This document shows, piece by piece, positions 1 through 9,100 of a stretch of 31,721 nucleotides of DNA (positions within the stretch are counted from its first letter, which is position 1; each line of letters opens with the position of its first letter). The position numbers were made by a program, and so were the translations under genes. The DNA is from a virus: IMG/VR virus record IMGVR_UViG_3300034198_016459, positions 1 through 31,721 of that record; one strand, given 5' to 3'. The notes under the pieces were generated by a model. That model saw only the letters and a list, made by a program, of their open reading frames with translations. It made no database searches and was not told the origin of the DNA.

Positions 1-1629
1 AACAGTCTATTCCCGTGGATCAACACCGACGAACAGTGTCGTAAGTTCGTAGACGTGGCAGAACACGCTTATCGCAACAAGTACTTGCACCAGCAGAAGA
101 TGTATGCGTGCAACCGTGTTAAAGAAACGGTTGGTTGGGATTCAGTAGCTCTACAGTGGAAGCAGCACTTCTATAAGAAGCTCGGTCTGTATCTGCCGGT
201 CGAAGAGTATCGCCGAGTAAGAGACATCAACGAACGCATTCATAGAGTGTTCGGCCGCCGCTTCTCCAATCCCGAGGAGTGGACTGTTCGTAAGCGACCG
301 GAACAGAAGATCGTAGTAATCACTCCGTTCTACAACGCTAAAGACTATATCATCAAGTGTATCGAATCAGTCATGTCTCAAGACTATGACAACTGGAAGA
401 TGTATGTAATTAACGACGCGTCGACTGATGGACTTTATGACGTAGAATACGAGTCAAATATTGATTTCGATGATCGCGTCATCTTCATGGAAAACTCTCA
501 AAATGTCGGCGCAGTAAGGAATCAAGTCGCGACTATCAGAAGCTTAAACCATGACGACATAGTAATCCTCCTTGACGGCGACGACGCTCTTGTCAATGAT
601 CCGCACATCTTTGACAAGTACAACAACATGTTCCATGACGGGGTGCAGTTCGCGTACGGATCCTGCTGGTCGATGGCAGACAACATCCCGTTGATCGCGC
701 AAGAGTATCCGCCGGAAGTAAAAGCAAACAAGTGCTATCGTCAGTACAAGTTCAATTGGGGGATGCCATATCCTCATCTCAGAGTATTTCGACAGCATCT
801 TATCAGGCAGATTCCGGACAGCAATTTCAAGGACGCTGATGGTAACTGGTACAAAGCCGGCGGCGACAACTCTGTTTTCTACGGTCTGATAGAGCAGGCA
901 GAACCGAGCAAGATCAAAGCTGTATCAGACATCGTCTATATTTATAATGACAAGAACCCGCTAAACGACTACAAGGTGAATGCTGAGGAGCAGAACAAGA
1001 ACATGGAATTCATTGTGCACGGTGGCGGCCGCATGACCATTAGTGAGCCGACCAAGAAGATCTTGATCGCTATCCCGACTGCTCGGTATATCGAGCCCGA
1101 GACGTTTAAGGCCATCTATGATCTGGAAGTTCCGGACGGATACGAGACCGACTTTCAGTTCTTCTACGGTTACAACATCGACCAGATTCGCAACCTGATC
1201 GCTCACTGGGCCACGCGCTATGACTACCTGTTTTCGGTGGATTCGGACATCGCCATGCCGAGTGATACTCTGAAGAAGCTGCTGGCTCATGATAAAGACA
1301 TCGTCACGGGCATGTATATCCAGAGAATTCCGGGAACACATGAGCTAGAGATCTACGGCTACGGCGGCCGTATGTCCTATGACCAGCTGAAGGATCGCGG
1401 ACTCGTCGAGATCGACGGGTGTGGATTCGGCTGCGTGCTAGTAAAGAGCGAAGTATTCAATGCGGTCGGATATCCGCAGTTTGTCTATCACTCTGCCATC
1501 GATCACAAGGATACCATCTCAGAAGACACAGACTTCTGCAAGAAAGCCAAGGATAAGGGATTCAGGGTGTTCGTAGATACTAGCATCAAGTGTGGCCACA
1601 AGGGTCACGCGTGGTACAACGTGGACTAG
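1..1629 (+). CDS. multidomain glycosyltransferase, 5' end outside the window
   Basis: The reading frame is open to base 1; the GTG at 55 is only the first possible start inside the window, so the gene very probably begins upstream. Two GT-A-like modules are visible. The first starts near base 307 with VVITPFYNAKDYI, followed by SVMSQDYDNW and an acidic LLDGDDAL metal-binding motif near base 568, typical of family 2 glycosyltransferases. The second starts near base 1054 (KKILIAIPTARYIEP), has a DSD motif near 1240 and ends with EDTDFCKKAKDKGF and a CGHKGH segment. The first 85 or so visible residues look like the tail of a further domain. The protein probably transfers sugars from nucleotide-sugar donors, but the acceptor (virion protein, modified DNA base or host glycan) is unknown. 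Its stop codon overlaps that of the convergent gene in a shared CTAG. Confidence 0.85.
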   Translation, partial: NSLFPWINTDEQCRKFVDVAEHAYRNKYLHQQKMYACNRVKETVGWDSVALQWKQHFYKKLGLYLPVEEYRRVRDINERIHRVFGRRFSNPEEWTVRKRPEQKIVVITPFYNAKDYIIKCIESVMSQDYDNWKMYVINDASTDGLYDVEYESNIDFDDRVIFMENSQNVGAVRNQVATIRSLNHDDIVILLDGDDALVNDPHIFDKYNNMFHDGVQFAYGSCWSMADNIPLIAQEYPPEVKANKCYRQYKFNWGMPYPHLRVFRQHLIRQIPDSNFKDADGNWYKAGGDNSVFYGLIEQAEPSKIKAVSDIVYIYNDKNPLNDYKVNAEEQNKNMEFIVHGGGRMTISEPTKKILIAIPTARYIEPETFKAIYDLEVPDGYETDFQFFYGYNIDQIRNLIAHWATRYDYLFSVDSDIAMPSDTLKKLLAHDKDIVTGMYIQRIPGTHELEIYGYGGRMSYDQLKDRGLVEIDGCGFGCVLVKSEVFNAVGYPQFVYHSAIDHKDTISEDTDFCKKAKDKGFRVFVDTSIKCGHKGHAWYNVD

Positions 1630-1865
1630 AAAGTACCGTCGTCGATACGTCTGACTATGTACGTGGCAGTGTTGGCGTTATAGACCAGCACGCCTCCGTC
1701 GACGGCATCTGAAGCATCGACGTCTGCCAGCGAGGCCATGTTGTTGATCTTCAGGGCCGCCGGATTGTTCTTTAGATCAAGAGCCGGCTGCGTAGCGGGG
1801 GAATTTACTCCCCCGACGTTTACCTTGATTCTTGATGTCTGTCTAATAGTGGCTTTGATTGCCAT
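1626..1865 (-). CDS. small virion-associated protein, function unknown
   Basis: This is a 79-residue protein with no enzyme motif. It starts MAIKATIRQTSRIKVNVGG and its second half contains ASLADVDASDAVDGGVLVYN. The 'LADVD...DG.VLVYN' pattern recurs in short structural proteins near tail-fibre genes of marine T4-like phages, as I recall. It is the last gene of the long minus-strand virion block and its ATG overlaps the stop of the gene before it (TAATG), so it is probably translationally coupled. A role as a fibre-associated or fibre-tip protein is inference from position only. It ends in the CTAG shared with the glycosyltransferase stop. Confidence 0.7.
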   Translation of the reverse strand: MAIKATIRQTSRIKVNVGGVNSPATQPALDLKNNPAALKINNMASLADVDASDAVDGGVLVYNANTATYIVRRIDDGTF

Positions 1866-2203
1866 TAGCGTGTGACTCTAGGAGTTACAGTGACGATGCC
1901 CTCTACGATACGTGTTATCGTATTGGAAGCATCTGCTACCTTCACGTCATAGACGTAGCGACCAAACTCTAGGTTGGCAGTCTGATTTGCAGTAAGAGAC
2001 AGCGTAATTATACCGGCCGCCGTATTGGTTCCGGTGTTTGCTACGAACACTGCCGCGGCATTAGACGAGCTATACCACCTACGAATCTGCGCCGTCGCGG
2101 TATAGGCGGCCAGATCGATGGGATCGTCGTTCTCGTCAGTAAGATCGATCGTAGTAGAGAACGTAGTTCCCTGGTCTATAGTGATGTTAGCTTTTGTAGC
2201 CAT
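1865..2203 (-). CDS. small structural protein, beta-sandwich type, BppU-N-like
   Basis: This 112-residue protein starts MATKANITIDQGTTFSTT and contains PIDLAAYTATAQIRRWYSS, LSLTANQTANLEFGRYVYDV and a VEGIVTVTP ending. The order (IDQG start, 'DLT.YTA.AQIR', 'G.YVYDV', 'GIVTVTP' end) is that of a small beta-sandwich found in tail-fibre and baseplate appendage proteins of many phages, resembling the N-terminal domain of BppU-type receptor-binding proteins. It lies between the repeat fibre and the last gene of the block, with a TAATG overlap at its 3' end. It may cap or attach a fibre. The fold assignment is moderate and the function is inferred. Confidence 0.72.
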   Translation of the reverse strand: MATKANITIDQGTTFSTTIDLTDENDDPIDLAAYTATAQIRRWYSSSNAAAVFVANTGTNTAAGIITLSLTANQTANLEFGRYVYDVKVADASNTITRIVEGIVTVTPRVTR

Positions 2204-2204
2204 G

Positions 2205-3716
2205 TTAGACCGTGATCATCGTCCTGTGAATCTTGGCGCCGATACTAGTGTTCGAAGTAGGAACACACTGCAGGCTCAAGAGAGTTGAGTTTGCTATAGC
2301 CGAAAATGTTCCCAGCGATACGCCGCTGGTGATGATGCCATATTCGGTCACATACGCGCTAGAGCCGTCATGCACTACTAGGAGCTTGCTGACCTGATAC
2401 TGCGTGGCATTGGCTAGCTGCACGAGATATTCTGCCGACCTATAGGCTGCTGCCGAGAAGGCGTCTACCGTCTGCAACGAGGTGTTGGCGAACGTATAGG
2501 TGTTTACGGCCGTAGTGCTGACCGAACCCATGTTGAACGTCTTCGACACGGACAGGTTAGACGAGAACGTGACGAAGCCAGACGTCGAGTTACCAAGGCT
2601 ATAGAGGTTGTCAGTTACGGGAATAGTATTTCCCGTAGCGAAACTCGTGCCGACAAACGTAGTAGTTCCGTTTACGAACAGGTTGCCTACTACTCTTAGA
2701 TCACCCGCCACGTTAGCTGAAGTGTTGACGGTAGTGAAGCCATTGAATACTACGTTACCAGTGACCAGAAGCGTATTTGAAAAAGCTACGTTTCCAGTTA
2801 CTGTCAATGTATTGGCGAGCTGGACGTTACCGGTAATTGCCACTGCGTTGGATAGCGTGACATTACCCGTGACAGCCACAGTATTCTGGAACGTAGCGTT
2901 GCCAGCTACAGAAATGGTATTCTGTAGAGTGGTGTTGCCGGTAACCAGAAGAGTATTCGAGAGCGTAGCGTTACCAGTCACTAGAAGAGTATTCGAAAGA
3001 GCTACGTTGCCCGTGACAGCTACTGTGTTCTGAAAAGTGGCATTACCCACATATAATGTAGAATTCGAGAACGTCGCGTTACTGGTGACTGCCAGCGTAT
3101 TAGAGAGTGTGACGTTGCCGGTAACGGCGACTGTATTCTGAAATATAGCATTGCCTACATGCAATGTAGAATTTGAGAACGTAGCGTTGCCAGTCACGGC
3201 TACTGTATTTTGGAACGTAGAGTTACCGGTCACTAAGATAGTATTAGACAGGACCACGTTGCCGGTTACAGCCACTGTGTTCTGAAACGTGGCGTTGCCT
3301 ACGTGTATAGAGCTATTCGATAGTGTGGCATTACCCGTTACTAACAGCGTATTAGAGAGTACGACGTTGCCAGTTACGGCTACAGTGTTCTGGAACGTGG
3401 CCGAGTTTACCGTCAGCAGAGAACTATTGACGGTCACGTTGGCGTTGTGCAGAGAATTGGCAGAGAACGTAGTGTTAGACGAGATGGTCAGCGTGTTGGC
3501 AGTAGAGATGTTGCCGCCGCGCAGGTTACCGGTGACCACCATCGTATTAGAAGAGAAGCTGCCGTTTACTGCGGCGTTACCGGTGGTCAGAGATCCGTTC
3601 GAAGAAGCATCTGCAGTCAACGCGTTGGACGAGATGATGTCGACCATCTGGTTGGTTCTCTCCAACCATACGCCGAAGCTCTGACTATTAGCTACTCTAC
3701 TGATAGATATCGACAT
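2205..3716 (-). CDS. tail fibre-like structural protein built of 12-residue repeats
   Basis: This 503-residue protein has three parts. Residues 1-80 form an N-terminal region that probably attaches to the virion. Residues 81-320 are about 20 tandem units of exactly 12 residues with the pattern N-x-[TV]-[FL]-[QS]-N-[TS]-x-x-V-T-G, best conserved from 105 to 320. Residues about 375-503 form a C-terminal domain with AAYRSAEYLVQLANATQ and KLLVVHDGSSAYVTEYG, a module I recall from the ends of structural proteins in marine T4-like phages. Such regular short repeats suggest a trimeric beta-helical shaft. The ATG overlaps the preceding stop (TAATG at 3716). Host recognition is likely but inferred; it could also be a whisker or collar fibre. 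Confidence 0.8.
   Translation of the reverse strand: MSISISRVANSQSFGVWLERTNQMVDIISSNALTADASSNGSLTTGNAAVNGSFSSNTMVVTGNLRGGNISTANTLTISSNTTFSANSLHNANVTVNSSLLTVNSATFQNTVAVTGNVVLSNTLLVTGNATLSNSSIHVGNATFQNTVAVTGNVVLSNTILVTGNSTFQNTVAVTGNATFSNSTLHVGNAIFQNTVAVTGNVTLSNTLAVTSNATFSNSTLYVGNATFQNTVAVTGNVALSNTLLVTGNATLSNTLLVTGNTTLQNTISVAGNATFQNTVAVTGNVTLSNAVAITGNVQLANTLTVTGNVAFSNTLLVTGNVVFNGFTTVNTSANVAGDLRVVGNLFVNGTTTFVGTSFATGNTIPVTDNLYSLGNSTSGFVTFSSNLSVSKTFNMGSVSTTAVNTYTFANTSLQTVDAFSAAAYRSAEYLVQLANATQYQVSKLLVVHDGSSAYVTEYGIITSGVSLGTFSAIANSTLLSLQCVPTSNTSIGAKIHRTMITV
2757..3476 (-). repeat. 20 tandem 36-bp coding units (12-residue protein repeat)
   Basis: The middle of the fibre gene consists of 36-bp units in register with the reading frame. 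The units from 2757 to 3404 (18 copies) fit NATFQNTVAVTG-like and NVTLSNTLLVTG-like consensus sequences, and two degenerate units lie at 3405-3476. The two versions often alternate. Third codon positions differ widely between units that encode the same residues. Confidence 0.9.
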
Positions 3717-3940
3717 TAGTTCTTATTCCTTAGCAGGCTCAGGATCTCACCGAGTTGCTGTTTGATTTCGGTTACTTCTTGTTCCAGACGCCGATTGTCT
3801 TCGACTATAGTAGCCATGCGCGCCAGCTTTTCTCTCTCCTCACGGTATTTATCTAGACCACTCTTATCTATACTGAGCACTGCTTTGGATTCCTTGCTCT
3901 TTATTAAGTCTTTATGGTCTTTGATCTTGTAAAACTCCAT
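3716..3940 (-). CDS. small coiled-coil protein, function unknown
   Basis: This is a 74-residue charged protein. Its N-terminal half begins MEFYKIKDHKDLIKSKESKA. From about residue 30 to the end it is predicted by eye to be one long amphipathic helix (KYREEREKLARMATIVEDN, then LEQEVTEIKQQLGEILSLL), with hydrophobic residues at heptad spacing, so a coiled coil is very likely. It sits between the 739-residue structural protein (1-nt gap) and the repeat fibre (TAATG overlap), so it could be a fibre-assembly chaperone or a trimerisation piece. That role is inference; I do not recognise a named family. Confidence 0.7.
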   Translation of the reverse strand: MEFYKIKDHKDLIKSKESKAVLSIDKSGLDKYREEREKLARMATIVEDNRRLEQEVTEIKQQLGEILSLLRNKN

Positions 3941-3941
3941 G

Positions 3942-6161
3942 TTATACCTGCAGGGCCAGGGCTCTCATGTTCTTCATGATCGGAACCAGGATCGAGTTGT
4001 TTGATACCGGCACGATCTTGACTGCAAAGTTCTTATACGAGTCGTATACGACGTCGGTGTTAGTGACGTAGCGCACGATGCTATTGTTGTTGGCGTACAG
4101 GAACGCGCCAGACTGAGACTTCAGATCCGGAATGGTTCCGACTGTCACGTTGCTGGAACTGAACGACGGCACAGAAGACAGGGTCAGCGTGTTATTGGAC
4201 GCCGCCACTACCTTTCTTACATTGAAGGTGCCCGTGCTTCCCGGCGTCACGTCCTTGAGATACACATATGTATTAGATGTATAATACGCGCTGTTTAGGA
4301 CGGTGACGTTGGCGATAGAAGTATTAGTTACCGCCCCGTTCGGATCGATCATGGTGCTAGATGGCAGACCAAACTGAGCCTCGATGACGTCGTCACGATT
4401 TACGGGCGAGCTGAATAAAGCAGTGGTGGCATCCAGCTCCGGCATGTATGACCAGTCCTTGGAGCTAAACGAGTCAGTGTCAGACCCGTTGAGGAACTTG
4501 CCGTACACCAGGAACTGCGTTCCTACCGGGCGATAGATCGTCAGGTAGGTGATCAAGTCTTCGGCGTCCTGCTTGTCTGCGAGGATGACGTTCTTCGAGA
4601 TGTATCGCGAAGCGCCGTAGTACCCGTTCTCTAGAGTCTCGTCGAAGTACGTGGAGACGGTGACGTTGGCCGTGGCGCCAGAAGTTCCGCCCGTGATCGT
4701 AGTATTAGAGAACGATCCGTTCGGAGAGTTGACTCTGATGTACGTATTGTTGGCTCCGTCCACCACTGCGGTATTAGAACCCTGTGTGATCGTCTCGCCG
4801 ACCAGGAACTTGCCAGAAATGCCGGTTAGGTTTAGGTGGTAGCCGAGCAGCTGAGTCTGCGCCGTCGGCGAGTTATACGTAAGCACTACCGAGGTGCCAA
4901 GACGATCGATGTATGGCGCAGTCAGGTTGTTGGACGTACTCAGGTCAGCACGAATTAGCAGGGTACTATTAGATCCCGGCGCGCCGGCCAGCGCATTGCT
5001 TCGCGAGTATACCTTGCGTTCAGTATCGATGAACTCATTTGGAATATTGACCTGTGTCGTCATGTATGACGAGTCTACTACACCGGAATTTGAGTAACCG
5101 GAGTAAGAGAAGTCGATGGCCGTCTGTGCCGGCGCGATATAGTTGATCTGTGGCGTAAGGCTGTCGTATTGCTTATTTGCCACCGAAGAGATATTAGCAG
5201 AAGCGTTCGAGCTGAGGCCGAATATATACTGGTTTGCCGACGTAGCAAAGTTTAGTGTGCTATTAGAAGTCGGGTTGGTCAGGACCAGCTCTACTTCTTC
5301 TTGATCAGAGAACTGCAGCTTTGACTTGATAGTGGCAAATAGCTGACCGTCTCCGCGGATTCTACCGAACGTACACGTAGTATTCGTGAAGCTGGCGTTA
5401 GAGCTGATCGTTATGGCCGTGCTGTTGACGGCGCTGGCCACTCTGCGGAAATTGATGCTGGTCCTGTCAGAGGTCGTCAGGTAGATCCAGTTATTCACAG
5501 TAAGATCTGCGATGCTGGAATTTGGCACCATGACTGTCGTAGAATTTGCGACAGTCTGGGCATACGTATAGGTGCTATTAGACACCCATACCGTCTCTTG
5601 ATTCAAGAACGTACCGACGGCGTTATTAATCTTGAGGAATTCCGTGTTGATCGGTCTAAAATAGACGTTGGCAGAAGTAGCAGTAAAACTGGCAGCATAC
5701 ATGTCATACTTCATACTCTCGTCGATGACCGGCGTAAACACTAGGTCATTAGAAGAGATGAATAGACTGCCCAGCTGGTTATTGGTGTAGATATCGGTCT
5801 GTGTCGCTACGTCTTTCTGACCTAGCTTAGACGTCCATACCAAGTACTCGTCATTGCCGCCGTCTGGAATCAGTACGAAGGCATACTGCGTATTGGTCTG
5901 AAGAAACGGTAGAGAATCGAATACAAAAGAAGTCGCAGTTGTAGCGGTATCGCTAGATGTTACGTCAGCCGAAGACAGACGTGATCTTCCACCCGCAATC
6001 ACATTAGGAGTAGGAAATCCATTGTCTACGGTGCGTATCTCCATGGTGATACCATATGTAGAAGATACGGCTTTGAAGTAGACATCGATCTTGCTGAGAA
6101 AGACGCCATCAATACTAGTGTCTGGCTGCGATACTAGAAATGATTGTGCTATTGGCTTCAT
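3942..6161 (-). CDS. large virion structural protein, probably baseplate or fibre attachment
   Basis: This 739-residue protein opens with KPIAQSFLVSQPD, SIDGVFLSKIDVYFKA and ITMEIRTVDNGFPTPNVI. This 'PxAQSF...GVFxxxxDVYF...PTP' module is familiar from large structural proteins of marine T4-like phages, where I recall it fused behind a DUF4815 region. It ends with YKNFAVKIVPVSN and NMRALALQV, also typical of that family. Two insert-like segments rich in Asn, Ser and Thr (about 5360-5560 and 4130-4330 in DNA) resemble segments in the neighbouring baseplate genes. No enzyme motif is seen. The gene lies 18 nt downstream of the DUF4815 gene, with a purine-rich AAGAGAGAAA stretch before its ATG. 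A role as a baseplate-periphery or fibre-connector protein is inferred. Confidence 0.78.
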   Translation of the reverse strand: MKPIAQSFLVSQPDTSIDGVFLSKIDVYFKAVSSTYGITMEIRTVDNGFPTPNVIAGGRSRLSSADVTSSDTATTATSFVFDSLPFLQTNTQYAFVLIPDGGNDEYLVWTSKLGQKDVATQTDIYTNNQLGSLFISSNDLVFTPVIDESMKYDMYAASFTATSANVYFRPINTEFLKINNAVGTFLNQETVWVSNSTYTYAQTVANSTTVMVPNSSIADLTVNNWIYLTTSDRTSINFRRVASAVNSTAITISSNASFTNTTCTFGRIRGDGQLFATIKSKLQFSDQEEVELVLTNPTSNSTLNFATSANQYIFGLSSNASANISSVANKQYDSLTPQINYIAPAQTAIDFSYSGYSNSGVVDSSYMTTQVNIPNEFIDTERKVYSRSNALAGAPGSNSTLLIRADLSTSNNLTAPYIDRLGTSVVLTYNSPTAQTQLLGYHLNLTGISGKFLVGETITQGSNTAVVDGANNTYIRVNSPNGSFSNTTITGGTSGATANVTVSTYFDETLENGYYGASRYISKNVILADKQDAEDLITYLTIYRPVGTQFLVYGKFLNGSDTDSFSSKDWSYMPELDATTALFSSPVNRDDVIEAQFGLPSSTMIDPNGAVTNTSIANVTVLNSAYYTSNTYVYLKDVTPGSTGTFNVRKVVAASNNTLTLSSVPSFSSSNVTVGTIPDLKSQSGAFLYANNNSIVRYVTNTDVVYDSYKNFAVKIVPVSNNSILVPIMKNMRALALQV

Positions 6162-6179
6162 TAATTCATTTCTCTCTTA

Positions 6180-9100
6180 TTAAAATCCGCCATCGCCCCA
6201 CTGGAACGTATCCATATAGCTAACAGGATAGTATTCTACTACTGGAGCTGGAGGCGGAGGTGGTGTATAGACTTGAATCGGTGGTCCAGCTACGACGCCG
6301 TTCTGCTGAATGATCTGAGTGTCTGTTACCTGCGTCTGTGTCAGCTGCGCCTGACGAGTATTTAGTATTGACGAGCCATATGACGTAGATAGACCACTTG
6401 ACATGTATGTAGTAGTAGCTTTAGTACTTATAGCACTTTCACCCTGCGACAGATCGGAGATATCTACTATCTTGAATTCCACGTCGCCTATCTTAAACGT
6501 AGAAGCAGGAATTGAGAATATACCTCTGACGGTACCATCGGTCTGCACGGTAAATGTATTTCCCCATGTCCCGCCATTTGCTGTATAATACGATGTAGTA
6601 TTTGCTTGTATGCCCGCTGAAGAAAGAACATACAGCGATTGACCGTTGCTGGTTTTAGGCAGAGTTGCTATAGCAGTATTTACAGTTCCGGTATAGACAT
6701 ACATCGGCTTACAGTAGTCTGATACTCTTGTATTATTGAAGTATGGATATACTGTGGCGCCGGGCTTAAGACCACGAGCAGAGAAGAATACTTCTCGCGC
6801 CTGGACGTATGGCTTGATGCTGATGTCAGTGACGAACGTGCCAAGGTTAAGTGCATTGTTTGATGTAGTCAGACCCAGCTGAGATCCCGTACGTACCTGC
6901 TGCGTGGTAGTAGTGGTATTGATATTGGTGTAGTACGCGGTATTGATAGAGCCGTCTGCGTTATACGTAGAGCTCGCTGCTCCATTCTGATACGCAGCGC
7001 CATATGAAGTGCTCGAACTTGTAGTAACCCAGTTACCCCACGTAGTTCCCCACGCCCGCTGAGCATTCAGGTTAATCCAGTTCGAAGCCAAGTCGAGGTT
7101 ATTCACTACGTCGGGTGAAGTAGTTCTGTCTGGCTGAAGATCGCCAGACGGCGACATGATGATAGAGCCTACCCAGTTATAGATATTACTGTCGATGGCG
7201 TTTCTATACTTAGAGGCGTATGGCTGCTGCTGCAGCAGAGTCTGAGTGAACTCGGGAACGATCTTATGACCAGTCTGACGAACATTGGTGCTAAGCGTGG
7301 TATCTACCACCAGTTCTTCGCTCCATGTCCTGAAGAACGGTCGCGCTTCCTGACGTGATGCGTCTACTGCGATCGAGTACTGTGGGTGCAGAGTATTGCC
7401 GATGTCGTGACCCTTGAACGGATCTACCAGGATACCGTTCTTGAATCGATTCTGACCAGTGGTACCAGAACGAACCAGGAGGCTAGCAGCTGACTGCTCA
7501 AGAAGAGACAGCGAAGTGTAGTACTCTAGGTTGGTGATACGATTAGCCAGCGTACCGATGTCGGACATCGTGTAGCGCTTGATCTGTGACAGCGTAATGA
7601 CAGGAGCGTAGTCATAGCGATCGTAGGTCTTGGCGTCGATAGCTGACAGAGTAGGATACGGCGGGACGTCGATGACGCCCAGCGACATGGTGCCTGGCTG
7701 CTCGATCGGCGCTCTCGGATTTGTCTCCGAGATGCCTTCCGTGACCAGTAGCTGGCCGCCGGTAGTAACAGATACACGATCTCTACGAGGTAGATAATGA
7801 GCCAGATTTGCTGTATACAGCTGGTTCGGAGAGATGATATAGGCACCCAGAGTTCCAGAGATGCTCGAGTCGGTGGCACCCGAGAATGATATTGAAGTGT
7901 TAGGATTGACCGTAGCAGAAGCCAGAGTAGAGGTATGAACGGCAGTATTTGCGACGTAAGGTCTAAAGTCTACGCAGTCGCGCAGGTCGAATACCGAACC
8001 CTTCGTCGGCGAGGTGAAGCGCGGAATCTCAGCTGTAGTGATGGCGTCTGTGTTAGCGGCGCCGTTTACATCATCGATGGGATACGAACCGGCACTGAAG
8101 AATCCCTTACCAGCAGTATCTTCATGAGCAAAGTGATCCACACTGACCAGGATGAGGCTCCCGGCCGGCATCGCTGTGATGTTAGACTTCAGATAAGCTA
8201 GGTCGTAGTAAGCGTCGCGCTGGCCGTTGTCCAACGTAAACGAAGATACCGAGTCTACCACTGAGCTTGAATACGAGCCGGTGCTTACCCAGACGTGATT
8301 GATCTTTAGGGCGTCAGTTACGCCCAAGCACCACGGGCCGGTAGTGCCACCAGTATTATTTGCTGTATTGATCTTTACTAGAGTGTTACGCTTGATAGTC
8401 TTGTTGATAGGAACGGTAGACTGTCTCAGGATGTCATGATATACTGATACCGCGAAGCTGGTATTTGGCGTGGTGCCCAGTGTGACGTTAGCAGAAGTCG
8501 AGCTCACGATGGTAATCGATCGGCCGGTGCGATTCAACATAGAGATCGGCTGACCGGCCGGGAACATCAGTTGGTGATTAGCCGAAGCAGAATACGCCGG
8601 CGTGATCGCAGTATTGATCTGAAGAGATGTCGCATTGACGATAGACGTAATGACGGCGGTGTTATTAGTCGTAGAGTTAGATACTCTTAGAACATCGCCG
8701 ACACGGTAGGTAGTAGTAAAGGTCGTGCTATTACCGGTAATCACATTACCAGAAGTAGTAACCGTTCCAGAGTTATTCGTGCTAAACCCGTTCTGATACG
8801 GGATGAGGATGAAAGTCTCCATCTGAGTCTGACTTAGAGTACCAACACCGTATGTGAAGATCTCAGAGCCTGTACCAGAAGCAGCGACGATTGGAATGTT
8901 TAGATTGCCGGTGGTGTCAAAAGTAGAGTTGGCTCGATTGCGATACGTGAACGCAGAGTTGGTGATCGAGTTAGATTGAACTGCCTTCTGACCGAACGGG
9001 AATACCATCGTACTGATGGCGTTCTCTTCCAGCTTAGCAATGCTGGTATTGCTGGCGTAGTCGTATGTCAGGACGATATCCGTCATCGCCTTGACAGTTG

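Noticed and set aside
939-946. Exact TATAAATA on the minus strand inside the glycosyltransferase gene
   Set aside because: It falls in codons for Tyr-Ile-Tyr-Asn and would drive only antisense RNA towards the window edge; probably chance.
2757-3404. 36-bp periodic repeat as a CRISPR array
   Set aside because: The period is continuous with no spacers, it is in frame within a coding gene, and the units differ at many synonymous positions.
2608-3684. Long plus-strand open frames opposite the fibre repeats
   Set aside because: They mirror the 36-bp repeat on the other strand and show only repetitive Val/Pro/Thr sequence with no ribosome sites.
3846-3853. GATAAATA on the minus strand inside the small coiled-coil gene, 130 nt before the fibre
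   Set aside because: It is explained by Asp-Lys-Tyr codons; without expression data it is not distinguishable from coding sequence.
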